This document shows positions 45,301-64,000 of a DNA stretch of 64,000 nt, piece by piece. Every line of letters begins with the position of its first letter. Within the stretch, counting starts at the first letter, position 1. Source of the stretch: Paracyclopina nana. Taxonomy: Eukaryota; Arthropoda; Copepoda; Cyclopoida; Cyclopettidae. The DNA lies in assembly GCA_019096065.1 (NCBI GenBank), contig JAGUCH010000001.1, positions 5,394,001 to 5,458,000 on the forward strand, in the 5' to 3' direction. The notes under the pieces were generated by a model. It was not told where the DNA came from, ran no database searches, and was given only the letters and a program-made list of their open reading frames with translations. Both the position numbers and the translations under genes were made by a program.

Positions 45301-48300
45301 CATCATTGTAATTATAGCTGGTAGGTAGATCCGTCCGCTGTAGCATGGATACATCCATAAGGATCATTATTCAAGTGCTTCCATAGAGACAAATTACGCG
45401 GCCAAGCTGAGCCACGATCCATCAGCAGAAACTGGGTGACTTGACTTCCGTGATAGGGCAACCCGGCCAGGCATCTAATGACTGCACTTTGCCTTTTTAT
45501 TACGTGAATTTGGGGTCATTGAATCGACCCGGCTCATTTACAAGCAGCCAGGGCTCACAATACTAAATTGCTCTCGAGAGGGATCCGGCTAAATTAATCT
45601 TCCCTGCGTCAATTCAAGGCGACCACCGCCTACAATTTATTTTGCCAGATGGATCTACAGCGCGCTATCCGTGGTTTTTTTGCATTTACATAATGGGGTA
45701 GGTATTATGTAGCCCGAGCAAAAAGATCATTATTTCTTTACGCTTGAGCAGTAACGTAAATAAGCTACTTGCTTCTACGATCATAACTTCCTCTCAAATC
45801 GAAGATGAAACGAGTCCTAAATTGCTAAGGTCGTATTGTTGTCATTGCGAGCTGTCGACGTGTTATTGAAAGCTTTGCAAACACTATTTGTCTTTCGGTT
45901 CGCCCTGTTTTTCCATGCATACAAATTAGATCATTGAACGAGGAGGCTCATGTCTGAGAAATGATGCGCATGTTCAAGGTTGTCGGGATAATCGGTGACA
46001 TCTTCGATCCCTCTCGACTGAATGATGGTGGGAGCTAAGCAAGGAAGTTGGGTGCATGCATTTTTTGAGTGAAAACCACGTGACATTTCAGCCTGGCTGC
46101 CTGTAATTTCACGTGTAATCTTCGATTGACCTTCAAGGCGGCTGCGAAAGGGAAAAAGGGCAACATCATCATCTTCCTCTTCACGGACGTCACAATATGC
46201 CGTACAACAATGTAAGACAAGTTCCTCCGCAGTCAGTCGCGCCATTACCTCAAATCAACGACGCATGTCTATATTGCTCTATGCACCCCAATATGCCCCC
46301 GGTCGCATCGAGCATATGTGGGTTTTCCCTTTTTTGCCAGTGTCCTCGGGCGTACAAGTTTCTCACGTGCTTTTGCAGTTGTATATTTAGCGATTTTGCA
46401 CACACCGCCTTTTGACATAATTAATGCGTGGCCTGTGAGGGTTGGAAAGAAAACTGCAATCCTTCCTCTCGCGCTACAGTACGCGCCATTACAGAGCGTA
46501 TTGCTGCCTAAAGCGAATTTTAAGGCGATCGTAAAAATCGGTTTGATCTTTTCTAGTTGCATGATGTTTATACAATATGAGTGCCCCCCATTTGCATATT
46601 TACTGGTAAACGCTTGAGTGGCCATATCTTTTTGTGCGACACCCACAAGAAATTGCATTATTTGGTCACAGCTCTAAACACGCCTTTTGTCGAAAGATAG
46701 CATGGCTAAAGGGCTACGTGAAAGATGCACTTTTTGAATTTTCAACAACCACGCGCATGCACTTACACAAGCGTATGGTAGTCGTTTGACGGCTCGAGCT
46801 CCGCATTGCAGGTCGTAAATAATTACAAATAATTGATCAATAGCTTCCAGCCCCAAAGTTATTAACGGCAGCAAGCATGCACCAATGCGGCGATCACTAT
46901 CTGAAGGTATTGGTGCATTTGAGAAAAAAGAGATAGAGAAGACCAATTGAATTTTTTTTTGTGGCAAGTACGTACTTCATGTTTCCTGCAAATGATATGC
47001 ATATGCCGTACCAAATCTCTGCAAGCGCAACTAATGCCGTAATAATGGCATTTTGGGCTAAAAAATGAGCTGGTGCCGCACTCGAATAATATATGAGAGA
47101 AAAAATGAACTTGCCCTGACATGCAAATAAAACGCTTTACGATCAGGAAACGCGAGCTAATCAGGCTTTAAAAATAACTTTGCCTTCTTTGCGCCAGCTC
47201 TGCTATCAAGTCACATTACTTAGTGGAGATCAGGGCGTCGTCGTCGGAGTGAGCAGCACAAAGAGAAGAGATTTGAACGGTGGTGCGCTAAATTCGGCCT
47301 CAAACGTCATTTGTGAAACAAAAGCACGTGTAATTGGGTTTTTTTCTGTTTGTCTGGAAACTTGTGTGTGAAGCCATTTAAAATCCGATTTTAAAACAAT
47401 TTTCTCCGGTGGCCAGGCGCGCTGATCACTTCCAAGTGGCCGCGAGGCAATTTGGCAGTCGATTTTTTCAGCTTTTTGGCCCGTAAATGGACAAATTCAT
47501 TTAGGGAGCTGAGGCCCTTTTGATGCAAATTCCAGCTCATAAACGAAGGTGGAAACTGTGGGCATGAAGAACGCGGCGCCTGGCGCCTGGCGGACGACGA
47601 CGGACGTAGGATCTCGCGTCGGTCGTCGGCGAGGAGCGAACTCATGAAATGACAGTCACAAACCGAAGGTGTCACTCGCAACATGTATCACCGCGTCTCC
47701 AAGTGAGCCTCCAACAAGAGTGATTTAGCCCTGCACAGACATGAGCCTTTGATTTGCGAAAGCCGTCCACTCACCAATTGAATATCTGGTAAGAGCGCAG
47801 TTTTTTCATTTTCCTCATCTCAAGCCGGATGATACCACACGTCATGCATTACTGCCATGCATAATAAATTCGGCGTGAAATGTTGGCATGAATAGAATCT
47901 TAATTGTCTTTGGTGGCTGGAATTGAAATCAAGGCCGCTGCGAGCCTGCTGACCTGATTTTCAGCGGCGGGGACCCATGGGCAATGGAATTGGCTTTGCA
48001 ATAAGTTGTTCAGGGTTGAAAAGTCTCAAAATTGCGCATGGATAGCAGCAGCGGTAATCATGGGTTGGCTGAAGCTTGCCATTTTTTCCCAAGACCGGAA
48101 ACCTGACAAGCAGAGCATGCAGTTAGGACGATGATGGTAATTGCCGAAACTTTTCCGAACTAGATTTCCCCGCTGTAAATTGATTGGCTTTACGGAAAGA
48201 CCGATTCCCGCTGAGCCAATTTATTCATATTCGTTCTAGTAACGCTGTAAAATCAAACTACTGTTTTTTTGTGCTATAAAAATCGTCAGGTTGCCGCTTT

Positions 48301-51300
48301 TGCTGCTGATGCTTGATGATGTTTCTCGCAGCAACAATTCGGTTGCAGCCGATTTTCATATAGTACAAGTGGCAGATTTGCGGTCGTCTCGTTATAAAAT
48401 GTAAATAAAACAGGAGAAGTTGTGTTGGCAGCAGCAGATTGGGAAAAAAGCTGGATGCGCGCGCGTCTGTGAAGCAGTATTACTCGCATACACATGTCAT
48501 AGGAAATTCCGGGCTTCTTTCCCCTATAATTTTCGCCACACTACTCTTTGTGCTCGTGGTACGTACAAATATACACGGAGCTGAGCCAGAATTGCAGACC
48601 TGTATTTTTGTTTTGCTGCTGCTGCTGCCGCTGTTGATGTCAGTCGTATTAGCAACAAGTGTGATAATAACAGTAATAGCCGCGTGTACGAACTACACGA
48701 TTGACGAGGCAAAAAAGCCTCATTTTAAGCGGGAGCAAACCTCCTACTAGAAAGAATTGCATAGCACGATTGACTACTGGACTGGCGCTCATCACTTATG
48801 ATCCTGATGATGTGGGTGAAAAATGTGTCCAGTCTAATTCCTTATTCGCTAGTGTGCATCTGCAACGGTGGGAGGCTAGCAGATAATTACTATGCACGAA
48901 ACCACATGCAAAGACACTCTGCAAATCTACAAAATAGCAACAATCAGCATGGGAAATGGAGCAGCTTTTAAATCAACATTGACGACCATTTGGCGACGTG
49001 CCTCTTTTGATAGACAGACAACAACACTTCCGAAGCCAGAATTCAACTTAAAGGATTGGTTTCATGCCTGGGGAGAATCTTGATCGAGGGAGGCAGAAGT
49101 GCTACTGTTTTTCCTGCGCCAATTGTGGTAAACTCTCGGTGCGCTATATGGTTAAAGCAATGCTTCATACGAAGCCGCCAAAAAGGAAGTTGCTGACTTA
49201 TCATTTGACAGTGGTTTCTGTTAATGAGGTATTCGAAAATAGGCTGCTGCTGCACTTCGACCTCCTAGCACCACTAATTGTAAGGTCATGCGTACAATAA
49301 TTGTAGCAAGAAATGCATTTTTGCCAGATGAAAAGACCACCCCGAAAAAATTATTGCTGCCGCTGCTGCAAAAATTGCTCTCTACTCACCGCCTACCTTA
49401 CTTTTATAGATCCTCCAAAAAGACAAAAGTGCTGTGGGGGCAATTTGCACCTAATTATACCAGTAGACAGCAGCAGCTAGCGGTCAGCTGCATTGCTAAC
49501 AAGCGAAATTACTCAAAAGATTTACTGCATAACTAACTGACCTACATAAGCTGTGTTGTAGCACTGTATAAGCTTGAAACTTTGAAAGAGCTCAGGCCAC
49601 TATTCACTTAGAGCCTTTATTGTTTCTCATAAGGGGGATGGAAACAATAGGAGGGACATGAGTCGCTTTTTGCAACCGCCATTACAATCGCTCGTAAACT
49701 ACTTTCCTACTAGGAGATTGTATATTACACCACTATTTTATGACGGTGGCAGGAAAAGTGGAAGCTTCTACTTTTGTGTTGTTGAGATGCACCAATATTG
49801 CCTGATGGCAAAACATTCTCGGTATGCAATTAGCTACTATGTTGCAAACTTAACAGCTTTGTACTACACATACAATAATGGGCATGCAGCAGCGCTCGAT
49901 CGAATTTAGATGGGCTGATCATTGGGCAGCCGCGCGCGCACGTTCAAGGCTTTGACGAGCTGTTAAAAAGCACTCATTGGGCTACTCGAATCTGGAATCG
50001 ATCCCTCAAAAACTCTCTAGAGACAAGAAAAGAAAGGGAGGTTGCATGCAGGTGACAAAAAAAGGCTGCTTGCACGAGGTAGTGGCTGAAAATCAGTTAA
50101 GACAGTTGTAGTCAAGCAAAGCAAATCTTGCCATGAGCGTCGTGACAAAGCCTGGAGCGAAGCGAGTGAAGGCCATGTGGGCCATAAGTGAATCACTGGC
50201 TGCTAATATACACATGAGGCTGGAAAATGCAATTTGGTCCCATTTGGTAGACCCTCATGACTTCAAGATAAATTGTGGTCCCACATAGTCGACGAGATGC
50301 AGATTCAATTAACTCATTCATTATTTGTGCCCGCGCGCGACTCCCTGTTGGAAATCGTGACTTGGTTATCTCCTTCTTGCCCATTTGGCCATTTCTTCAT
50401 CCCTGTTATGAGCCACATTTTGCACAACAACAACATGTTAATTTTTTTCTTCTCGAGCTTGAGCCGACAAAAAGCTTCGTTACTATTCCCATAAGGCTCG
50501 TAAAAACGTCCAGGAAACAATGCTTGGCATTTTCGGGCTAAATTGTTTGGGGAAAACAAGCTTTGGAAGAAAGTGTGATTTTGACCATCCGCCCAGAGCT
50601 TGGGCAGCTTAGCCGAAATTTCTAGACTGCAGCGTGTACAAAAAAGACCAAATTTTGAGCACTTTCCTTTTATACCACAATTCTACCAGCCAGTCTAAGA
50701 TCTCCATTTGTGGGGATTTATTACTCGTGGCATTGCCTGTTAAGGCACTATATCTGCGTATACTATTTTGGGCCTCCTCATCATACTTACTGGTAGGATA
50801 TAGCCTTGGTCACTTCAGATTTGCAGCTAAGCTCGATGGACGCTTTTAAGCCTAGCCTTTTTGGAATCGAGACAGCTAATGCTTCTTCTAATGGATGCAG
50901 CGTGCAATCAGCTGTGTTGTCAACTTTGACATGGTTTTCATCAATACATATAGCCTCGAAAGCATGTAGGCATAGAGTCCTCATGATGATCATCATCATC
51001 CACCTACGGCTTTGATGTCATCATCATGTTTTCTTACACTTTGCGTAGGTTGTCGCGGTTGAAAAATCTGACACACAGGAGCAGCATCCACCGAAATTTG
51101 AGGATGTGGTAATGGCAATTACATAGCCATGACATTTCGCCTTTAACGAGGAATGTATCGATTTTGCACAGACTTCACGTGTATACCCTTCATGTCAACA
51201 TAGCGCACAATATGCCATTGTCACGCTCCTCATTACGCATCTCGTCATGCAGTTGGCTGATGATGAGTAGCTGTGCATCATTCCTGACACATATTGTGAG

Positions 51301-54300
51301 TGGGCCAAGTAGTCTTCTTCTTCTTCCTTTTTAACCACTCGCACACTGGATCGAGTGGCACTTGAAGGGGATCACGCATGGTAGCAGTGCGTCTCCAAGC
51401 AGATGCCACTGAGTGTGCATGCGATCCATTGTGCAAAAGGGCTGACAAGCCCTCTGTGGGAGACCCCTATTCAAAGGGATGAAGACAGCAGGAAATTGCT
51501 TGATTTTTGCATGATCAACTGGATGCAAGGGCTGGGTCTTGACAAGGCCATGCCTCCTCTTTGCAGACGGCATTTTTTCCCTTCTTCCTGACACACATAT
51601 GCTCCAGTATGCAGCACTCCCACAAAGATGTAACAATGTTATTGGAGCAAATGACACGATGTTTTTCGAGCGGCAGCCGCCTGGGATGACTTTGGGTTCA
51701 CAGGTGCAAAAACAAGATTGCAGGAGCCTCAATCTTGTTTGGCCTGGATAAATAAAGGAACTGTTTCCTTCTGCTTCAAAATCACTTCAATTCTCTTATT
51801 CTGGAAATCGCAGCTCACAGATTCGATGATGGCGATTTCACTCAGCTTGCTGCTGCCTTTCCGATGAAACAGTTTACTCAGCGATCACAATCTCGAAAAC
51901 CTACAAAAGCTGAACTACCCTTCAACTTTAGGCTGCCCAAATATTGCTGTGAAGTGCAAACTATAATGCTGCACGTAAACTTTTTCTGCCAGTCGCCGCG
52001 CGCGATGGGTGATGGAAAAAATGTGCCATGTCATGATTACTTACACGAGGCGTTTGTGGCTTCGTAATTCCTCTTCTTATGCATCTCACGTTTGTTACTC
52101 TTGACTCAAGAAAATTGGCCATTTCATTCCGATAATCTGTGTGAGTGAGAAGCTGCACGCTGCAAAGCTCGAACGCGTCAATACGAATTTTCAAATCTGC
52201 ATATGCTAATTCCTCCTCAGTACCCATGATGGCCTTGCTTCCCCTCAACAAAAGATGGGGTAACTCCATTGAAGACAGCTCACGAACGAAGAGCTGGCGC
52301 TCTGCAGGGACAAAACGCCCCGGAAAGGCGATCAATTATCGATGACCTTTTTTCTTCAAAACCAACGTACTCGGCCGCCGACGGTCTTAATTTTAAAAGA
52401 TGTCAGCAGCATTCGTGCATGCTTTAACAAGCTTGACATTCCGCCCTGAGGCCAAGAGACGCGCGAGCTGGGCTAAATAGATTTTTGAGTTGCAGTTCTT
52501 CTGCGTGAAAAATGGGCAGTTTTATTGGCACAGGCGGAGCTGCAGCTCTCATTATGAAATCAATTACCTCTGGAGAAAGGGCCTCCCCGTCTGCAGTCAG
52601 ATTCTGCCGTATACTCGCGCATATGCTTGGCATATTTCGTAGCTTATGGGAGGACACCCGTTGAGGAGGCCCACACTTGGGCTAATGACCAAACATGTAT
52701 CATCTCAGATGACCTGCCGATATCTCCTCCTAGTCACAAATCAAATAGGCCATTACCGTGACTCCCGTCCATATTTCAGTTTCGACGCGTTGAAATCTCC
52801 AATCTCGATTGACAAGAATGGCATCGACGGTAGTTGCATGATGCACACAACCAGACTAACATAGGCCCCGGGCCATCTATATAGCATACAAAATATCACA
52901 TGTCTCAAGATTAGCCTTGCGCGCTTTTTGGCCCAAAATGTCGTCGTCGCATTTCCTCATGATCCGCACCTTTTGTTCCATATCAAACAGCACCACGCGG
53001 CGATAAATGAGCTCGAGCGCTCAACCACTCAAACTCAGTCGGCTGCTGCTGCTGCCGTTGGCATGGTGACAAATTATGCACTCAGCACTCTAGGTGAAAA
53101 TGACCACGACAATTTGTTGGCAATGACTTGTATTTTGGGAGCAAAAAATCGAGGTATGCGCGCGATCTTGATGAACGAGGGGTGCATACGTATAGTGTGC
53201 CACACTTTAAAAGGCAGGAGCATTCTCAGCCATCATGAAAAGTGTTAATTCCTATCCCTCGGGGCATGATGGGGCTTGATCGTTATGGAATTTTGCCAGC
53301 TATAGCCAAATACTAATCGATTTTTTAACATTATGCAAAAGACCAGTTGTCCGATGTGTGTAAGGGCAAAAACCATCATCATCATTATGCAAGCTACATA
53401 AATAAAATGTACATACTACACGCATTGGGCAAAAAGTGGAGATTGATGGAACACCCATCGCGAGTCCCTTTTATTTTGGCTTTTTTCCTCACCCCCGGCC
53501 CCCCAACCAACGAGCTCGCTGTGAGTGATGAGCCTTAAAAAAGAATCACGCTAGAAAATGATCTCGTCAATCATGGCCCTGATCGCCATTTTTTGAGCTT
53601 GGCCCCAGGCTTGTTTGTTCGATCGTGATGACTGGAAAAAAAGGTCGCAGGAGCAGGAATTTTTCTTCCTCAACTCGGACACGAAAAAAGTATGAGATGC
53701 ATGCCTTGTGAGTGATCTGTCATGGACTGGACATGGCCAGCAATTGGGCCCAAGCCACCTTGGGCACGACGACGAGCAAGGCTGGCACAAAATCTCAGTT
53801 TCTGCGAGAATAATGGATCGAAATTGTGTAATTGCACATTTGTTTGAACACGCATGCGAAATTTTGGCTACTTGCTTGAGTAATTATGATAGGGTCGCTT
53901 GGGGGCCCCATTTGACCCCAAAATTGCTCGGTGGTAGCAAGATTGGCCAAGTACTGCAGCACATGATGATCATCATATTCAGCGGAAACCTAGAGGAAGG
54001 CCACCATTTTCGTTCAATGGCTCGTTCTGCATACACTGGCTCTATGAAAAAATCGCAAATGAGCTACGATTCAGCTCAGCTAGCATAAAGGTGGCCAGAA
54101 GACTTTTTGCTCAAAGGAAAAGCGTACTTTGCGCAAGGGCAATTCATCCTTTGTGGCTCCTTCTCATTTGTAATGTTAATTAATTTTGGTCATATTTCAT
54201 CTTGCTTCTCTCAAAAGCTCTTTTTGGGCGCACGTTACCATATTGTGACCCCGAGCATTCTCAATGATCCCTTCAGCAGCTTTTAAATCACGCGATGATC

Positions 54301-57300
54301 ACGCAAATATGTGGAAGCACAATGTTTATGGCACTTAAAAAGCGAGTATGTTGCGCGCGGTCATAACGCGCGATAAAAATGCAGCATAGGAGGGCAGGGC
54401 CCAGCTTTTGGAAAGTAAATATTCCAAGTGCTTTTCGATTCTTCGTGCCAGTGCCAACGCCCCAGTCCAAGTGCAAGTCACGATCATCATGCACAGAACT
54501 CGCTCGTTTATCGTGACACTGTCCTTTTCGCCGCCACCGCAGCCTTCACTATCCAACTGCAAAAGGGCCTTCTCGCGGCTGCGCGCTGATTTACAGAGCA
54601 ATTAGCTAGATGGGGACTCATTAAGGCTGCTCTATACCGGTACACATTTTATAGAAGTCACACATGATCGCTGCGGGAGGACACGAATCAACCCCCTACC
54701 CCGAGAATTACAGCTTATATCGTGATATGGGGTCATTAGCGGATAATTAGCTTGCTGCCACCATTGTCATCATCATAACTTAAGCGTAATATTCTTTTCG
54801 TGTGTGCTCCGCTGTCTAGATCCACTTTTGAGGGGACCATGCATGCTTAAATATGCTGAAAACCCTGAGACTAGCTGCCCATTACTGCTAAGCTATGCTG
54901 GAAGCAATTAAGAGCTGGCAGGAATTTCTCTGATTGAGGCAGTTGTCGTACCACTCTACTACATTTTATTAGTTCGTGGGAAATAAGAGCTTTTTGAGCA
55001 GGCAAGGACACTCTTAGTTCAAGGATGGCGGTAGGGATATGATGAGGTTCGACAACATCTCGGCGGATGATGAAGTGGTATTATACGGCAATATAAAGTT
55101 CTCTACCCTACTGAAAGTTGTAAACTTGATGACCCAGAAAATACACATAAAGGAAACCAGCCTTATGTGACGTAATTGCATTGTGCTCCACCTCGTAAAA
55201 TCTATGTGCATTGCTCCTGAGCAGGATTTGGATTTTTTCACACCCGAGCTTGATTTATTTCCTTGATGATAAGAGCACTCAGCTACTGCCAGAATTTTGT
55301 GTGTGAAAAATTCACCATGACATCATTTCAGCACGACACACTTCAAAAAGAAGCCCATTTTATTATATATTGAGCCTAGCTATTCAATCACACCAGGCCA
55401 TAATAGGATTGCTGTTAGATTAATGCTGGCCTCTTTTCAAAAGAGCGCTCCACTGTGGGGAGAAAAGTGGCACAAAAAACTCGTCTCATGGCTCAGATCT
55501 CCCTGAAAGTGAGTGAGAATGGCGCTAGGTTGCAAACAGTGATGGGCGCGAGTGGAAAGTGGGAAAAAGTGTGGCGGCAATTATGATCACAAAATGGTCA
55601 AAAAGTAATCGCTTTTATGGAACGGAAAATAATTTATCAGGTTCTCTACGCTCAGTTGGACACTTAATTTTCGCTGACAATTCTTTCATTACTACGGTCT
55701 TCTTGGCCATCATCATCAGCTGGCAGCTACCTACCTTTATAGCAGCAAGGTGGTGGTGGAATGCATGCTGGAAGCATTTAACTTCTTTTGCAAGAAACTT
55801 TGGGAACATGATGGCTGCTGCAACATCGTTTTGTGTAGTAAAGCAAATAAGACAAGAGAGATGCATGCACGCAACATCATTCGCTTAAATGCAAAGGCAA
55901 ATGAACGTTAAGCCATGAACCCTTTTGAGATTTCACGCCGTATCGCAGGGAAATTGCGCGTGTAATGGCTTCCCATTCATCTCTTTGCGTTTGTTGTTTT
56001 TATGCCAGCCCTTAAATCAGGGGCAGTTTGCGTGTAAATAGACCCATCGGGCCACAAAAGGTCTTGATGCGTTTTACGATGTTCTACCAATTTGTAGTTA
56101 GGATCACTGTAGTATGGCATGTGCAGTATACTACGTAGGTGCCACTTTTAGGTCCACTTCAGATCTGATAAGTTCCTACTGCCCTTTTATGGGTTGTCAT
56201 CAAAAACAGCGACTGTGGTAGCAGCTGATGAGGTTTCAATAGTTTATGAAATGCAAACTTTATTGAACACTGCACATCGCGGGAGAACAGGAATGTCACA
56301 TGACTGAAAAAAAAGAACCTAGCTCCTCGTGCACTAGTTGGGCGAGTCGAAGCAACGGAAATTGGATTTTCTCTTTGCAATTTTGCAAGAAAACTCAGTT
56401 ACAGCCGAACGGCAATAAGCGCAAGAACATAAACTGATTCTAAAATCGCGTTGCATGCTCTATTCCTATTTGGATAGAGGAGAAAATGGGACTGTGCTCA
56501 ATCAGCCGCATGCAGAAACGAGCTTAGCTACATAGCTAAAAAAACGTGATACGAGGGCCTGACTTTTGGCACCAATTCGTCATCCTCGATATAAGACCTG
56601 TAAGGAGGAATTTCAGTCATATCCTCAATTTAGGCCGTCATTTCAGCAGCCCCTCTAAAAGTTTTGTGTGTGTCACAATTTACAGTAGCTGCTAGGGGAA
56701 TGTTAGAAGCATAGTGCACGAACGTCTCCGGATTTAGAGCTAGGCGCCAAAGAGTAGTTGCAGATTTTTATTATGGTGCTTCGCGAGCTACTATTTTAGA
56801 AGACTGGTAGTCACTAGGTAATATTTCTAAGTTCGCTCGGCTGCATTTTCAATGTGGAGGGGGGCATTCTATACCAAGGTGAACGAGATTTAGTTCCAGA
56901 GCTGCTGCCATGATCAAATGGGGATATCATCATATCCCTCGCTTAAATCAGGCCACGCTAGGAAATATGGCGGAAAACGGTAGCCAACCAAGAAACCAGT
57001 ATTCTTACCATACTCTTTCATCCGAGAAGCCTAATTGTTGGCATATCCCGAAAAAAATGCCTCAACCGTAAGCCATCGTTGTCCTGCACATTGTGGTCAC
57101 TTATTTCCGTGATTGTCATCAGTAGTAGTAAATGGACATTTAGGGCCAGAAGATGGGGAGAGATGCAAATCTTGCCACTTCGCATTAAGAGCATCGTAAA
57201 TCTCAATTTTACGCGCGCCCATGAGTCAACGTCATGTAACGACTTTGGTCATGAACCGTTTGAGAAATGGTAATGAAAAGCTGGTGCTGCATCTGCATCG

Positions 57301-57971
57301 TGAAGTTCAAGAGGCTATCGCGGGCCTGTTAAATCAAAATAGGCCGAAATGCTATGGCTTGTCACTAGCTAAGAGTTTGACCCTGGTGAACCTTTTGGCA
57401 AGTTGGCCCAAGCATGAAGGGTCGAAGTTCGAGCGAGATGATATCACAACTTGTCCTCACTATCATCATTTGGGGTGTATCAAGGATAATTTAGAGCTAT
57501 AAAGTTACGTACCTTCGGAATGCTATCAGTAGGAGTTTCGATTACACATGTCAGCACAGAGAGACGGTGCTCGCAAGTCGTTAGGAAAACTAGAAGGAAC
57601 ATTGCAAAGCCGTCACATTAAACACAGCAGCCCACTCGTATTTTTTGGTTAGGTTCGTTATCGGGCCCTACTTTATGATCCCTTTGCTCGCCATTCTGGC
57701 TATCATCGCATGGCGCCTTTTTGCAGCGAGCAGGCGTGTCTGCAGTCTCTTCTCACAATAATCTGGGCTTGAAAAAGTGAATGGCCAATTAAATGATGAT
57801 GGAGTCGTTGGTGCACTGAGGAAACTCAAGATGATCCTTGAAGCTTCCGCCGTATAATTAGCTCAAACTTTGAAATGGGTTCTGGCATTGCCGCAGCTCA
57901 GCTGCACTTCTCCTCGAGTATTTCTCCCCAGGATTATTTATTTTATTTCCTTTTTCAGAACGCAATTAGCC
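42347..57971. other. Long gene-free region between lingerer and DAPK
   Basis: About 15.6 kb with no recognised coding exon, RNA gene or transposon. The first several hundred bases would carry the lingerer promoter and leader; the last part the DAPK promoter. Open frames are short and lack spliced partners or domains. Octamer (ATGCAAAT) motifs occur at 46590-46597, 47121-47128, 47523-47530 and 57163-57170, three of them within 950 bp. The base composition is mixed, less AT-rich than the intronic transposon regions. A regulatory role is possible but unproven. Confidence 0.5.

Positions 57972-64000
<6,029 letters not shown>

Noticed and set aside
48439..48750. 103-codon plus-strand frame with a Leu-rich hydrophobic stretch
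   Set aside because: The hydrophobic run comes from a CTG trinucleotide repeat. No supporting gene structure.
51331..51732. 133-codon minus-strand frame
   Set aside because: No domain or splice context. Cys/His content looks random and no zinc-finger spacing is present.
52928..53248. 106-codon plus-strand frame in the gene desert
   Set aside because: No recognisable domain or splice partner and no codon bias. Probably chance.
43140..57860. Known animal microRNA hairpins
   Set aside because: Mature sequences of several common arthropod microRNAs were looked for by eye and not seen. A systematic hairpin search was not possible.

Overview
This window is eukaryotic nuclear DNA from an arthropod, most likely a crustacean. 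The genes are split by GT-AG introns, and the tropomyosin reads as a 284-residue arthropod muscle tropomyosin. A DM4/DM12-like domain, a pattern I know from arthropods, is also present. No species can be named from the sequence alone. All exon models here were built by hand from splice signals, reading phase and family knowledge. No alignment was run.

Layout. (1) 1-1259, minus: the left part of an LTR retrotransposon, with a gag-like frame running off the window edge, a tRNA-Lys-type primer binding site and one LTR. (2) 1335-5438, plus: a glycerophosphodiester phosphodiesterase with a probable GPI tail; its second intron holds nested inverted-repeat elements. (3) 7079-12146, plus: tropomyosin with two first exons, three mutually exclusive exon pairs and two last exons. 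(4) 13484-15384, plus: an N-acetylglucosamine-6-sulfatase-like lysosomal enzyme. (5) 16078-17251, plus: a two-exon four-pass membrane protein. (6) 19113-21546, minus: a locus with three alternative first exons (signal peptide, membrane segment and Tyr-rich tail), all phase-compatible with the same two 3' exons encoding a DM4/DM12-like domain. (7) 21547-30449: about 9 kb without recognised genes, containing a nested MITE pair. (8) 30450-37582, minus: a complete 14-exon PDE8-type cAMP phosphodiesterase. (9) 38683-42346, minus: lingerer/UBAP2-type UBA-RGG protein. (10) 42347-57971: about 15.6 kb without recognised genes, possibly regulatory. (11) 57972 to the right edge, plus: death-associated protein kinase (kinase, calmodulin-binding segment, ankyrin repeats, ROC GTPase start), with an intronless four-pass membrane protein ORF nested in its first intron.

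The genes do not form a pathway. They look like an ordinary chromosomal neighbourhood. The most unusual structures are the triple-first-exon DM4/12-like locus, the heavily modular tropomyosin gene, the gene nested in DAPK intron 1 and the nested transposon remnants. I found no convincing evidence of an unprecedented biological system.
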